In this document: piece by piece, positions 24,964-32,438 of the stretch
Position numbering within the stretch: position 1 is the stretch's first letter
Layout: each line of letters opens with the position of its first letter
DNA from: Methanosphaerula subterraneus
Lineage (GTDB): Archaea > Halobacteriota > Methanomicrobia > Methanomicrobiales > Methanospirillaceae
Length of the DNA stretch: 64,000 bases
NCBI RefSeq assembly: GCF_052055875.1
Contig: NZ_CP170508.1
Coordinates: 1,488,001 to 1,552,000 of the forward strand
Direction of reading: 5' to 3'
Notes under the pieces: model-generated
Seen by the model: only the letters and a program-made list of their open reading frames with translations
Databases searched by the model: none
Told to the model about the DNA's origin: nothing
Position numbers and translations under genes: made by a program

Positions 24964-25851
24964 TCACCAGGGATGCTGGCCGATCACCGTCGGGTTATCG
25001 GGGTCCCGCGTCCATCCGGAGAACGATCCTTCGTACATCTTCACATGTGGATAGCCAAGGCAGTACCGCAGGATGAGGAAGAGGGAGGTGGCAGTCCGGC
25101 CGGTGCCGCACGAGCAGATGACCGTCCGGTCAGGCGTCGCGCAGTGGTCGCACAGAAGCGTCCTGATCTCGTCGACGGGGAGGAGCAGCATCGGGTTCCC
25201 CGGGGCCATCAGCGACTGCCAGGGAATGTTGACGGCGCCGGGGATGTGTCCGGCCCGGACCCAGGCCCCCTCCCCTTCATACACGGCGGCCGGCCTGGTA
25301 TCGATCACCACCACGTCGTCGCGGTCCTTGACCGTCGTGAACTCCGAGTACTCCAGAAAAAAGTCCTGCTGCAGGTCGACCGTGAACGAGGAAGGGGCAG
25401 TGGACCCGAAGTCCCGCGCCAGCGGCCGGCCTTCATCAGCCCATGCTTCGAGGCCGCCGTTCAACAGGCAGACATGCTTCACCCCGTACCGGGCCAGGGT
25501 ATAGGCAACCAGCGCCTGCCCGGCCCCGTCATTCTGGAATGTCCCACAGGGAGAACGCACCCCCCTGCTCCCGTAGACGATCACCGGTCCAGACCTGGAG
25601 ACGCCCAGATTTCTGATCACGCCCTCTGCCACCCCGGGAGGAAGCCAGCTGGCCGGATGCCCCCCCAGGTGCATTCGGAAGAGGTTCTCATGCGCATAGA
25701 CCGCGCCCGGGATATGCCCCCTGATGTATTCATGGACATCCGGCTGTGTATCGATGATCAGTACCCGGTCCCCGATGCGGTCCTGCAGCCATGCCGGCGA
25801 TATCCACTGCACCGGCTTATCGCCCGCAGGATAACGTGCTGTTCCCTCCAT
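24964..25851 (-). CDS. Tandem-rhodanese sulfurtransferase
   Basis: Moves sulfane sulfur to thiol or cyanide acceptors. The 295-residue protein has two rhodanese domains: residues 12-145 (inactive-like, IIDTQPDVHEYIRGHIPGA) and 160-290 (VVIDTRPAAVYEGEGAWVRA). The catalytic cysteine is Cys248 in the active loop CSCGTGRTA; the CRKG-type loop of true thiosulfate:cyanide enzymes is replaced, so the acceptor is uncertain. It is convergent with the SagB-type gene, stops 6 bp apart. A TATA-like GGTATATCC lies upstream on the minus strand near 25907. Confidence 0.88.
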   Translation of the reverse strand: MEGTARYPAGDKPVQWISPAWLQDRIGDRVLIIDTQPDVHEYIRGHIPGAVYAHENLFRMHLGGHPASWLPPGVAEGVIRNLGVSRSGPVIVYGSRGVRSPCGTFQNDGAGQALVAYTLARYGVKHVCLLNGGLEAWADEGRPLARDFGSTAPSSFTVDLQQDFFLEYSEFTTVKDRDDVVVIDTRPAAVYEGEGAWVRAGHIPGAVNIPWQSLMAPGNPMLLLPVDEIRTLLCDHCATPDRTVICSCGTGRTATSLFLILRYCLGYPHVKMYEGSFSGWTRDPDNPTVIGQHPW

Positions 25852-25969
25852 TCCATCTCCTCCGACACCCCCGACCGGGGGCAGACCGGAAATTGCGTGT
25901 TGAGAGGGATATACCTATGGCTGAAGAGGATATGGCCGGAACACGGGGAACCAGACGGTCAACCATGCA

Positions 25970-26000
25970 GGAATAAAAAAAATTCACAAAAGCAAGAGGA
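25970..26000 (-). terminator. T-tract downstream of tRNA-Val
   Basis: After the tRNA 3' end the minus strand reads CTTTTGTG then eight consecutive T (about 25976-25984). This is a typical archaeal tRNA/stable RNA termination signal without a hairpin. Confidence 0.5.
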
Positions 26001-26074
26001 TGGGCTCGTCGAGATTCGAACTCGAGACCTCCGCCATGTCAAGGCGACGTCATAACCAACTAGACCACGAGCCC
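26001..26074 (-). tRNA. tRNA-Val (anticodon GAC)
   Basis: The 74-nt minus-strand sequence folds as a full cloverleaf. The acceptor is GGGCTCG/CGAGCCC with discriminator A. The anticodon stem is TCGCC/GGCGG with loop TTGACAT, giving anticodon GAC. The T arm is TCGAG-TTCGAAT-CTCGA. No intron is present and no CCA is encoded, as is usual in archaea. A TATA-like TTTTTTATACT lies about 40 nt upstream (26111-26121). Confidence 0.95.
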
Positions 26075-26109
26075 CAGTGTGCGTGGTGCTCGATAATATT
26101 GAACTGGCG

Positions 26110-26165
26110 AGTATAAAAAAATTCGTATTCCTTCCCGGGACGATCCCTACGAACCGTCCCGGAAA
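26110..26165 (-). terminator. Terminator of serA and promoter of tRNA-Val
   Basis: Directly after the serA stop, an 8-bp perfect stem CCGGGACG/CGTCCCGG (26135-26162) is followed on the minus strand by a run of seven T (about 26115-26121). The same T-run contains the TTTATACT element placed to drive tRNA-Val, so terminator and promoter appear to overlap. Confidence 0.6.
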
Positions 26166-26171
26166 TGGTGC

Positions 26172-27770
26172 TCATATCCTGGCGAACTTCGCCGTGAAGA
26201 TGCCGGGCATCGACCGGATCTCGTCCATCGCTTCGTCGGAGACCTCGCTGTCGACGTTCAAGACCATGATCGCCTCCTCGCCCGGCCGGATCCTGCCGAC
26301 CTGCATCCCGGCGATATTCACCTCGCAGCGCCCGAGAATCGTCGAGGCCCTGCCGATCACGCCGGGCTTGTCCAGGTGCTTGGAGATGACCACGAAGCCG
26401 GTCGGGTCGAGGTCCATGGTATACCCGCCGATCGCGACGATCCGGGAGCGTGCCTTCGAGAAGACCGACCCGCTGATCGTCTCCTCGCCCTTGTCCGTCC
26501 GGACCTTGATGGTGATCAGGTTCTTGAACCCGTGCGACTCCTGGGTGACCGTCTGGCTGACCACGATCCCGCGCTCGTGGGCGACGAACTCGGCATTCAC
26601 GATGTTCACCGGCAGGTGGAGCAGGCGGTCGAGGATACCCTTCAGGGCCATCCGGGTGATGAACCGGGTGTTGCTGTTCCGCTCCACAAACTCCCCGCCA
26701 TAGATCACATCGATCGCTTCGAGCCGGCCTTCGACCAGTTGCATCAGCAGCCGGCCCATCTTTTCGGCCAGCACCGCGAACGGCTCGACGTACTCCTGCT
26801 GGTCTGCAGGGATCATCGGCGCGTTCACCGCACTCTTCGCCGAACCGCCAGAGAGGACCGAGAGGCACTGCTTCGCGACCGAGATCGCCACATTGACCTG
26901 CGCCTCGACAGTGCTCGCCCCGAGGTGCGGGGTCATGATCACCTGATCCAGTTCGGTCAATGGCGAATCGGTCGGCGGCTCGTGCTCGTAGACATCGAGC
27001 GCGGCCCCGCCGATCTTGCCGGAGACCAGGCCGCGGTAGAGCGCCTCTTCATCGATGATCCCGCCCCGGGCGCAGTTGATGATCCTGACCCCGTCCTTCA
27101 TCGTGGCGATCGAGGCGTCGTTGATGATATGGGTGGTCTCCTTCATCAGCGGCGTGTGGACGGTGATGAAGTCCGCGACGGTGAAAAGTTCAGCCATCGT
27201 CATGATCTCGACCCCGATCTCGGCGGCCTTCTCCTTGGAGATGAACGGGTCGTAGGCGACGATGCGCATGTTCATCGCGGTCGCACGCTTGGCGACCTCT
27301 TTCCCGATCCGCCCGAATCCGACGACCCCGAGAACCTTCTCGTTCACCTCGATGCCGGTGAACTTGGACCGCTTCCACTCGCGGCGCTTGACCGATGCAT
27401 TGGCCTGCGGGATGTTCCGTGCCAGGGCCATCATCATCGCGACCGTGTGCTCGGTTGCGGCGAGCGTGTTCCCCTCGGGGGCGTTGGCGACGATGATCCC
27501 CTGCCTGGTCGCAGCGTCGGTATCGATATTGTCGACGCCGACACCGGCCCGGCCGATGAACTTCAGACGTGTTCCCGCCTCGATCACCTTTGCAGTGACC
27601 TGTGTTCCGCTCCGCACCAGCAGGGCGTCATACTGATCGATGATGGCGATCAGCTGGTCTTCGGGAAGCCCGGTCTTCACATCCACCTCGACCTGATCGC
27701 GCAGGATGGTCAGACCCTCCTCAGCCAGCGGGTCACTCACAAGTACTCGATAGTTCACAATAATCCCCAT
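26172..27770 (-). CDS. serA: D-3-phosphoglycerate dehydrogenase SerA (long form)
   Basis: First committed enzyme of serine synthesis. The 532-residue long form has: a catalytic domain; an NAD-binding Rossmann domain with GVVGFGRIGKEVAKRA (about 146-161) and the catalytic histidine in MTPHLGAS; an intervening ASB domain (about 310-445); and a C-terminal ACT domain (FVVISKHLDKPGVIGRAST, about 457 onward) for serine feedback. The translated start is MGIIVNYRVLVSDPL; a GTG at 27758 giving MNYRVLV may be the true start. The gene is downstream of hisE on the same strand, 53 bp away, with its own probable promoter. Confidence 0.95.
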   Translation of the reverse strand: MGIIVNYRVLVSDPLAEEGLTILRDQVEVDVKTGLPEDQLIAIIDQYDALLVRSGTQVTAKVIEAGTRLKFIGRAGVGVDNIDTDAATRQGIIVANAPEGNTLAATEHTVAMMMALARNIPQANASVKRREWKRSKFTGIEVNEKVLGVVGFGRIGKEVAKRATAMNMRIVAYDPFISKEKAAEIGVEIMTMAELFTVADFITVHTPLMKETTHIINDASIATMKDGVRIINCARGGIIDEEALYRGLVSGKIGGAALDVYEHEPPTDSPLTELDQVIMTPHLGASTVEAQVNVAISVAKQCLSVLSGGSAKSAVNAPMIPADQQEYVEPFAVLAEKMGRLLMQLVEGRLEAIDVIYGGEFVERNSNTRFITRMALKGILDRLLHLPVNIVNAEFVAHERGIVVSQTVTQESHGFKNLITIKVRTDKGEETISGSVFSKARSRIVAIGGYTMDLDPTGFVVISKHLDKPGVIGRASTILGRCEVNIAGMQVGRIRPGEEAIMVLNVDSEVSDEAMDEIRSMPGIFTAKFARI

Positions 27771-27823
27771 ACTGTATAGGGCCCGTACTTAATCAGTATT
27801 GTTAAAAAGGGAGATAGACCAGC

Positions 27824-28123
27824 TCACCGGGACCTGCGCCGGGATGCCAGTTCGTCGAGCACCAGGGAGAGGTCGACATCGGCAGCGTTCAGCGCGACCA
27901 GCATGTGAAAGAGCAGATCGGCCGCCTCCTCTGCAATCCGGCCGGACTCGCCATTCTTCACGGCGAGGATGAACTCGGTCGCCTCTTCGCCGACCTTCTC
28001 GAGTGGTTTGTCGATCCCTTTCCGGTGAGAGAGGAGGGAGTTCACATACGATTCCTCTACCGGGTGGAGGCGCCGATCGACGATCACATCCCAGAGCTCA
28101 GCGATCAGATCGGTGTCGGTCAT
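27824..28123 (-). CDS. hisE: Phosphoribosyl-ATP pyrophosphatase HisE
   Basis: Second step of histidine synthesis, hydrolysing PR-ATP to PR-AMP. The 99-residue helical protein has the MazG-like metal-binding motif EKVGEEATEFILAVKN and EEAADLLFHMLVAL. It is a stand-alone protein rather than a HisI fusion. It overlaps the nusA gene by 4 bp, so it is translated with it. Confidence 0.95.
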   Translation of the reverse strand: MTDTDLIAELWDVIVDRRLHPVEESYVNSLLSHRKGIDKPLEKVGEEATEFILAVKNGESGRIAEEAADLLFHMLVALNAADVDLSLVLDELASRRRSR

Positions 28124-28563
28124 ACTGCATCCTCCTCAAGGAGTACCTCGCCGATATCCATGTTAAAGAATCGTTTGCAGAGTATACGAGCTTTTTCCAC
28201 GTTACATCCCCCTTTCCCGATGGCGATCCCGAGATCAGAGCGCCTCCTCACAAGCAGGTTCACCTGGCCGCCCTCGCCGTCCTCATCGAGACGGGCGATC
28301 TCGGCGGGGCGGACGATGTTGGAGAGGAACGTGAAGGGGACCTCGTCGTACTCGACCATCTCGAGCCGTCTGCCGAGCACTTTCTGCAGCCGGCGGATAT
28401 TCTCCCCCTTCTTGCCGATGGCCAGCCCCATATCCCCCGTCCGTATCACATAGATGACCCGGTCGAAACGTTCGTCGATCACACAGTCGAGCGCTGTCGA
28501 TCTGGTCAGAATACGGAGTTCCTCGATATACCGCCGCTCCTTGAATCCTAGGGTACGCTCCAT
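28120..28563 (-). CDS. nusA: NusA-like transcription factor, archaeal two-KH form
   Basis: 147-residue protein made only of the two KH RNA-binding domains of NusA. The GxxG loops are IGKKGENI (about 51-58) and IGKGGCNV (about 115-122). The N-terminal RNA polymerase-binding and S1 domains of bacterial NusA are absent, as in all archaea. In many archaea nusA is near rpoA/rps12; here it heads a nusA-hisE pair. A TATA-like GGTATATTTAA lies on the minus strand near 28595-28605. Confidence 0.92.
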   Translation of the reverse strand: MERTLGFKERRYIEELRILTRSTALDCVIDERFDRVIYVIRTGDMGLAIGKKGENIRRLQKVLGRRLEMVEYDEVPFTFLSNIVRPAEIARLDEDGEGGQVNLLVRRRSDLGIAIGKGGCNVEKARILCKRFFNMDIGEVLLEEDAV

Positions 28564-28593
28564 GTTCTTCTTAAAGTATACACGGCGGGAGGA

Positions 28594-28606
28594 TTAAATA
28601 TACCCA
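28594..28606 (-). promoter_or_regulatory. Promoter of nusA-hisE
   Basis: The minus strand reads TTTGGGTATATTTAATCC, a good TATA box preceded by a G/A-rich BRE position. It sits about 35 bp before the nusA ATG, predicting a short leader of roughly 10-15 nt. Confidence 0.6.
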
Positions 28607-28739
28607 AATCTTCGCCGGTTCCCGCTCCCCGAAGACTCCGGAAAAACCGGAGAAGGCCGGATCCCGGTGCGGCCGGCTTGATAGCTTCAATTCATCGCTT
28701 GAATGGTCCTGGATCCGGACCCGGATGAGTAATAGGGGG

Positions 28740-29291
28740 TCATACCAGGGCCACAAGCCCTGCCAGATCGACCTGTTTCTCGAAGGTCTCGAGGTCGGCA
28801 CGCTGGGGGGAGGTGACGGCGATCACCACCATATACCGGTCATTGACGGCGATCATCACGCTGTACTGGTCGGGTTTGAGGTAGGTCTCCCAGGCCGGGT
28901 ACCCGGCGACCGTGACCTTCCGCAGGTAAGCGTCCCCGGAATCAGAGGGTTTGAAGGAGTCGAAAGCCTCCCGAGCCCCGGCCGTTGCATTGGCCGAGTC
29001 CTGGATCATGACATCGGCCGTCACCGCAGGGTTGTTGTTCATCATGTACGCACCGGAGACGAAGGTCACACTCGGCTTCCCTGCAGCGTCGGGGATCTGT
29101 CCGCCAAGCGGTTCCTGGGTCACATTCCAGCCGGCAGGCGCCGCTGGCAGAAACGGTTTGAGCGCCTCGACCGTCTGCAACTGCCCGATGACCACCGGTT
29201 TTTCCGAGGAGGTGCAGCCCGCGGTCATGCATACAGAGATCAGCATCAGCATCAGCGCGATATACCCTACTGGTCGGAGATGACCGGTCAT
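28740..29291 (-). CDS. Small secreted lipoprotein, paralogue A
   Basis: 183-residue protein of unknown function. Its N-terminal hydrophobic segment ends in a lipobox (MTAGC), so it is probably membrane-anchored outside the cell. The mature part (FLPAAPAGWNVTQEPLGGQI, then PAWETYLKPDQYSVMIAVND) aligns along its whole length with the lipoprotein at 29390. Shared landmarks are a PFxPPAPxxW opening, a single PAWEzY block and a terminal DxxTxxxxxNxxGLxAL-like helix. The two genes are in tandem, 98 bp apart, so they look like a local duplication. No catalytic motif is recognisable. Confidence 0.7.
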   Translation of the reverse strand: MTGHLRPVGYIALMLMLISVCMTAGCTSSEKPVVIGQLQTVEALKPFLPAAPAGWNVTQEPLGGQIPDAAGKPSVTFVSGAYMMNNNPAVTADVMIQDSANATAGAREAFDSFKPSDSGDAYLRKVTVAGYPAWETYLKPDQYSVMIAVNDRYMVVIAVTSPQRADLETFEKQVDLAGLVALV

Positions 29292-29389
29292 ACAACAGTC
29301 TCCATACAGAGAGGCTTTGATTGCGAACAGTTAAAGATTGTGATGAAGAGCCGCGGGATCGGGTTGAGAAAAAAAGAGTGCCTGCCTGA

Positions 29390-29974
29390 TCACTTCAGGG
29401 CTGCGAGTCCCTGATAGTTGATCGAGCCGGTCAATGTATCGAAGTCAGTCCGGCTGCCGCCGTTGACGGCGACATAGATCATGAACCGATCCCCGACAGA
29501 GACCCAGCTCGCATACCGGTCAGGGGCCTCGTAGATCTCCCAGGCCGGGTTCCCCTTCACCTCGACCTTCTTCGAGTAGGCCTGGGTCCCCTCCGATGCA
29601 GTCAGATTCTCCCAGAGCCCGCGGAAACCAACCTTGGCACCGCCGGTGTCCTGGATAATCACCTCTGCAGTGCTGCTGTTGTTGGCCGCATTCGTGTACG
29701 ATCCCGATACCGCGGAGTACGAGATGCCCTGGTTGTTGTCATTCATCGTATATCCGAAGGGTTCGCTCTCGTTCACCCAGTTCTGTGGTGCCGGCGGGAT
29801 GAACGGGATCAGGACCGATGGATCGACCGTCTTTATCGAGGTGTTCACCGGAACCCCTTTATCCGACTGCCCGGACGGTGCCTGGGTGCATCCTGCGATC
29901 ATGCAGGCCCCTGCGAGGAGGAGCACCAGCAGCACGGGCAGGCAGCATCCTTTCCATTGTATATTCTGACTCAT
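29390..29974 (-). CDS. Small secreted lipoprotein, paralogue B
   Basis: Unknown function, about 194 residues. The start MSQNIQWKGCCLPV was chosen so that the hydrophobic signal follows at once; an ATG 24 bp upstream is also open. A lipobox (MIAGC) ends the signal. The mature domain matches paralogue A (VLIPFIPPAPQNWVNESEPF, PAWEIYEAPDRYASWVSVGD). It is divergent from the third lipoprotein at 30002, with start regions only about 30 bp apart. Confidence 0.7.
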   Translation of the reverse strand: MSQNIQWKGCCLPVLLVLLLAGACMIAGCTQAPSGQSDKGVPVNTSIKTVDPSVLIPFIPPAPQNWVNESEPFGYTMNDNNQGISYSAVSGSYTNAANNSSTAEVIIQDTGGAKVGFRGLWENLTASEGTQAYSKKVEVKGNPAWEIYEAPDRYASWVSVGDRFMIYVAVNGGSRTDFDTLTGSINYQGLAALK

Positions 29975-30001
29975 CTGATTGATCTCCCGGTGTAGCATAC
30001 G

Positions 30002-30637
30002 ATGGAGATCAACATAAACTATTCTTCCCGGGCAGGTGCTGGCAGGACACCTATTTCCGGGCTGACAAGCAATAGTTCTGGTATAGACGGAATAACCGGC
30101 AGATATGCCCTGCTCAGAGGGCTGCTTCTTCTCTGTACAGTGCTTGCTGCAGGATGCACATCGCTGGAGGGTCAGGTCGGATCTGCTTCGCAGGCCGGCC
30201 AGGTACAGACACCGGGCACGACGCCGGCAGTTCAGGCCACCCTCGCCGATGAACAGTCGCTCGACGGCCTCGGGCAGATGGTGCAGGATCTGGCCAGAGA
30301 CTGGAAGGTGGAGTCGTACTCAGGGACCGACACCTCGGCCACGGCGACGCTGATCAACAGTGCCGGAGACCGGGCCACGCTGACGGCGACCCTGTTCCAG
30401 ACTGCGACCGAGGCGCATGCCGCCTACCTGGGGATACAGGAGCGGGCGAGCCAGTACCGGCTTTCAGATCAGACCCTTGCCGACGAGGGGTATGGTTACA
30501 CCGAAAAGAACGTTGCAGAGGCCGGCGCCCGGAGTAAAGACCTGGTGATGCAGGTCACGTACCATGCCAGCAACGGCCAGGCGACCCTCGATCAGGCCGT
30601 CGGCATCGCCAGGCAGATGGTGGCCGCGCTCGCGTGA
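30002..30637 (+). CDS. Secreted lipoprotein, unrelated in sequence to its neighbours
   Basis: 211-residue protein with a long basic/polar N-tail, a hydrophobic stretch (LLRGLLLLCTVL) and a lipobox (LAAGC, near residue 51). The true start may be internal, because signal peptides are usually nearer the N-terminus. The mature domain is alpha/beta-like with SATATLINSAGDRATLTATL and a C-terminal helix; no family is recognised. Its location beside two other lipoproteins suggests an envelope-related role, but this is inference. Confidence 0.6.
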   Translation: MEININYSSRAGAGRTPISGLTSNSSGIDGITGRYALLRGLLLLCTVLAAGCTSLEGQVGSASQAGQVQTPGTTPAVQATLADEQSLDGLGQMVQDLARDWKVESYSGTDTSATATLINSAGDRATLTATLFQTATEAHAAYLGIQERASQYRLSDQTLADEGYGYTEKNVAEAGARSKDLVMQVTYHASNGQATLDQAVGIARQMVAALA

Positions 30638-30702
30638 AGAGAGGGCCGCCCGATCAGAGGGACCACCTATTAACCGGGACGGGAGAATACTGCTGAAGCG
30701 TT

Positions 30703-31869
30703 ATGGATACCCTCCTCTCGATCATCGCGATCCTGGTACTGGCAAAGGTGCTCGGCGAGCTGGTGGAGCGGGCCGGGTACCCGGTCCTGATCGGTGAGAT
30801 CGCAGCAGGGGTGATCCTCGGCCCCTCGCTCCTCGGCCTGGTCGCGCACGATCAGGTGATCGAGACCCTCTCGACGATCGGGGTGATCATGCTCCTCTTT
30901 GTCATCGGGTGCCAGATGAACCTGAAGCTCTTCGTCTCTTCGACAGCGCGGATGGTGGTGACTGCGGTGACAGCCTCTGCAGTCCCGATCTGCGCCGGCT
31001 TTCTGATCGGGACACTGCTGCACCAGCCGCTCATCCTCTCGTTTTATATCGCGATCATCCTCTCGATCACCTCGGTCGGGATCGTGGTCCCGACGCTGGT
31101 CGGTCTGAACAGGTTCAACACCGAGATCGGGACCACGATCATCGGGGTCGCCGTCCTCGACGACCTGATCGCACTGACTCTGTACGGTATCTTCTCCTCG
31201 ATGGCAGCAGGGAACGGGATCAGTTCCACCGACCTGCTGGTCTCGGTCGGGATCAGCCTCCTCTTCATCATCGGGATGGCCACCGTCGGCCGGTTTCTGA
31301 TCAGGCGGATCTTCGCCCTGTCATCCCGCGCCTCCTCCCACGAGGTCTCGTATGCCGTCGCCCTGATCCTTGCGATCACCGGGGCCCTCCTCTCCCATAT
31401 CGCAGGGCTCAACTACGTGATCGGGGCTTTCCTGGCCGGCCTCCTCCTCGGGGATCTGATCCGGGTCGACCGTCAGCTCTTCGATTCCCTGACAGACTCG
31501 GCGTTCGGCTTCTTTGTCACCCTCTTCTTCGCATCGGTCGGGCTGGTGCTGGAGATCACCCCGCAGAACCTCGTCTCTCCCCTGATCGTTCCGATGCTGC
31601 TGACCGCGATCGGGGCCAAGATCCTCGGCGGGTATCTCGGCTCGATCTGGTTCTTCAAAGACGTAAAATCGGCTCTCCTTGTCGGGATAGGACTCTGCCC
31701 GAAGGGAGACCTCCCGCTGGCGATCGGAAAATACGCCCTGCTGGCCGGGCTGATCTCAAACGAGCTCTACACCACCACCGTGCTGACGGTGGTCGCCACG
31801 ATCGTCATCACCCCGGCGCTGCTGAAGCAGGGGTTCAAACGTTCTGCTGAGCCGGCACCCCCGGGATAG
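30703..31869 (+). CDS. CPA2-family cation:proton antiporter
   Basis: 388-residue membrane protein with about 12 helices. Family landmarks are GYPVLIGEIAAGVILGPSLL in the first helices and the paired aspartates in GVAVLDDLIALTLYGI (about residues 144-159). A double-Asp site usually means electrogenic Na+(K+)/H+ exchange. It lacks the cytoplasmic RCK/TrkA-N domain seen in KefB/KefC. It ends 2 bp from the convergent CBS-pair gene. The transported cation cannot be told from the sequence. Confidence 0.88.
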   Translation: MDTLLSIIAILVLAKVLGELVERAGYPVLIGEIAAGVILGPSLLGLVAHDQVIETLSTIGVIMLLFVIGCQMNLKLFVSSTARMVVTAVTASAVPICAGFLIGTLLHQPLILSFYIAIILSITSVGIVVPTLVGLNRFNTEIGTTIIGVAVLDDLIALTLYGIFSSMAAGNGISSTDLLVSVGISLLFIIGMATVGRFLIRRIFALSSRASSHEVSYAVALILAITGALLSHIAGLNYVIGAFLAGLLLGDLIRVDRQLFDSLTDSAFGFFVTLFFASVGLVLEITPQNLVSPLIVPMLLTAIGAKILGGYLGSIWFFKDVKSALLVGIGLCPKGDLPLAIGKYALLAGLISNELYTTTVLTVVATIVITPALLKQGFKRSAEPAPPG

Positions 31870-31871
31870 AT

Positions 31872-32363
31872 TCACGGGGAGGTGTTCCCGCCCAGGACGT
31901 GTCCCTTATTGATGAGGAACTTCACAATATCAGCGAACTCCACGATCCCGGTCAGGTGTCCCTGCTGATCGGTGATGATCGTATAGGGATACCGATAGTG
32001 CTCCATCATCTCGAGCGCCCGGACCAGCGGTTCTGTTCCGTGCATGATCACCGGCACCGGGGCCATCAGGTCCCCGGCCACCCGGGCGTTTGACTTGATC
32101 AGCCGGTCGAGACTCAGGTATTTTCTTCCGCTCCCGATCCCGATCGTCGGGCTGATCGCGGAGAGCAGGTCGAACGAGGTGATCACCCCGAGCACGCTCC
32201 CTCCGGCGTCGGTGACGATCAGATGGGTGTGTCCCCGTTTGCGAAACCATGAGAAGATCTCGGTCACGGGCGTCTCGGGGGTGACCTTCAGCACGGTCTC
32301 GCGCATGATCTCGCTGACCGGGGTCAGTGCCAGGTCGGACTGCACTGCTTCAGCTCCATTCAT
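31872..32363 (-). CDS. CBS-pair domain protein
   Basis: 163-residue protein made of two CBS motifs, residues about 15-75 (MRETVLKVTPETPVTEIFSW) and 95-155 (DLMAPVPVIMHGTEPLVRAL). Such pairs bind adenine nucleotides or SAM and act as regulatory sensors. It is convergent with the antiporter gene, stops adjacent; a functional link to ion transport is possible but not shown. Confidence 0.85.
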   Translation of the reverse strand: MNGAEAVQSDLALTPVSEIMRETVLKVTPETPVTEIFSWFRKRGHTHLIVTDAGGSVLGVITSFDLLSAISPTIGIGSGRKYLSLDRLIKSNARVAGDLMAPVPVIMHGTEPLVRALEMMEHYRYPYTIITDQQGHLTGIVEFADIVKFLINKGHVLGGNTSP

Positions 32364-32438
32364 GGATCTCTGATTCTGCGTCAGTCGCTATCAAACTGCC
32401 GCAGGACGGTAAGAAAAAAAGAGGACCTGAACCGAGGT

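Noticed and set aside
25918..25977. 19-codon plus-strand frame MAEEDMAG... before tRNA-Val
   Set aside because: Too short, no family, and the upstream sequence is better explained as the rhodanese promoter on the other strand.
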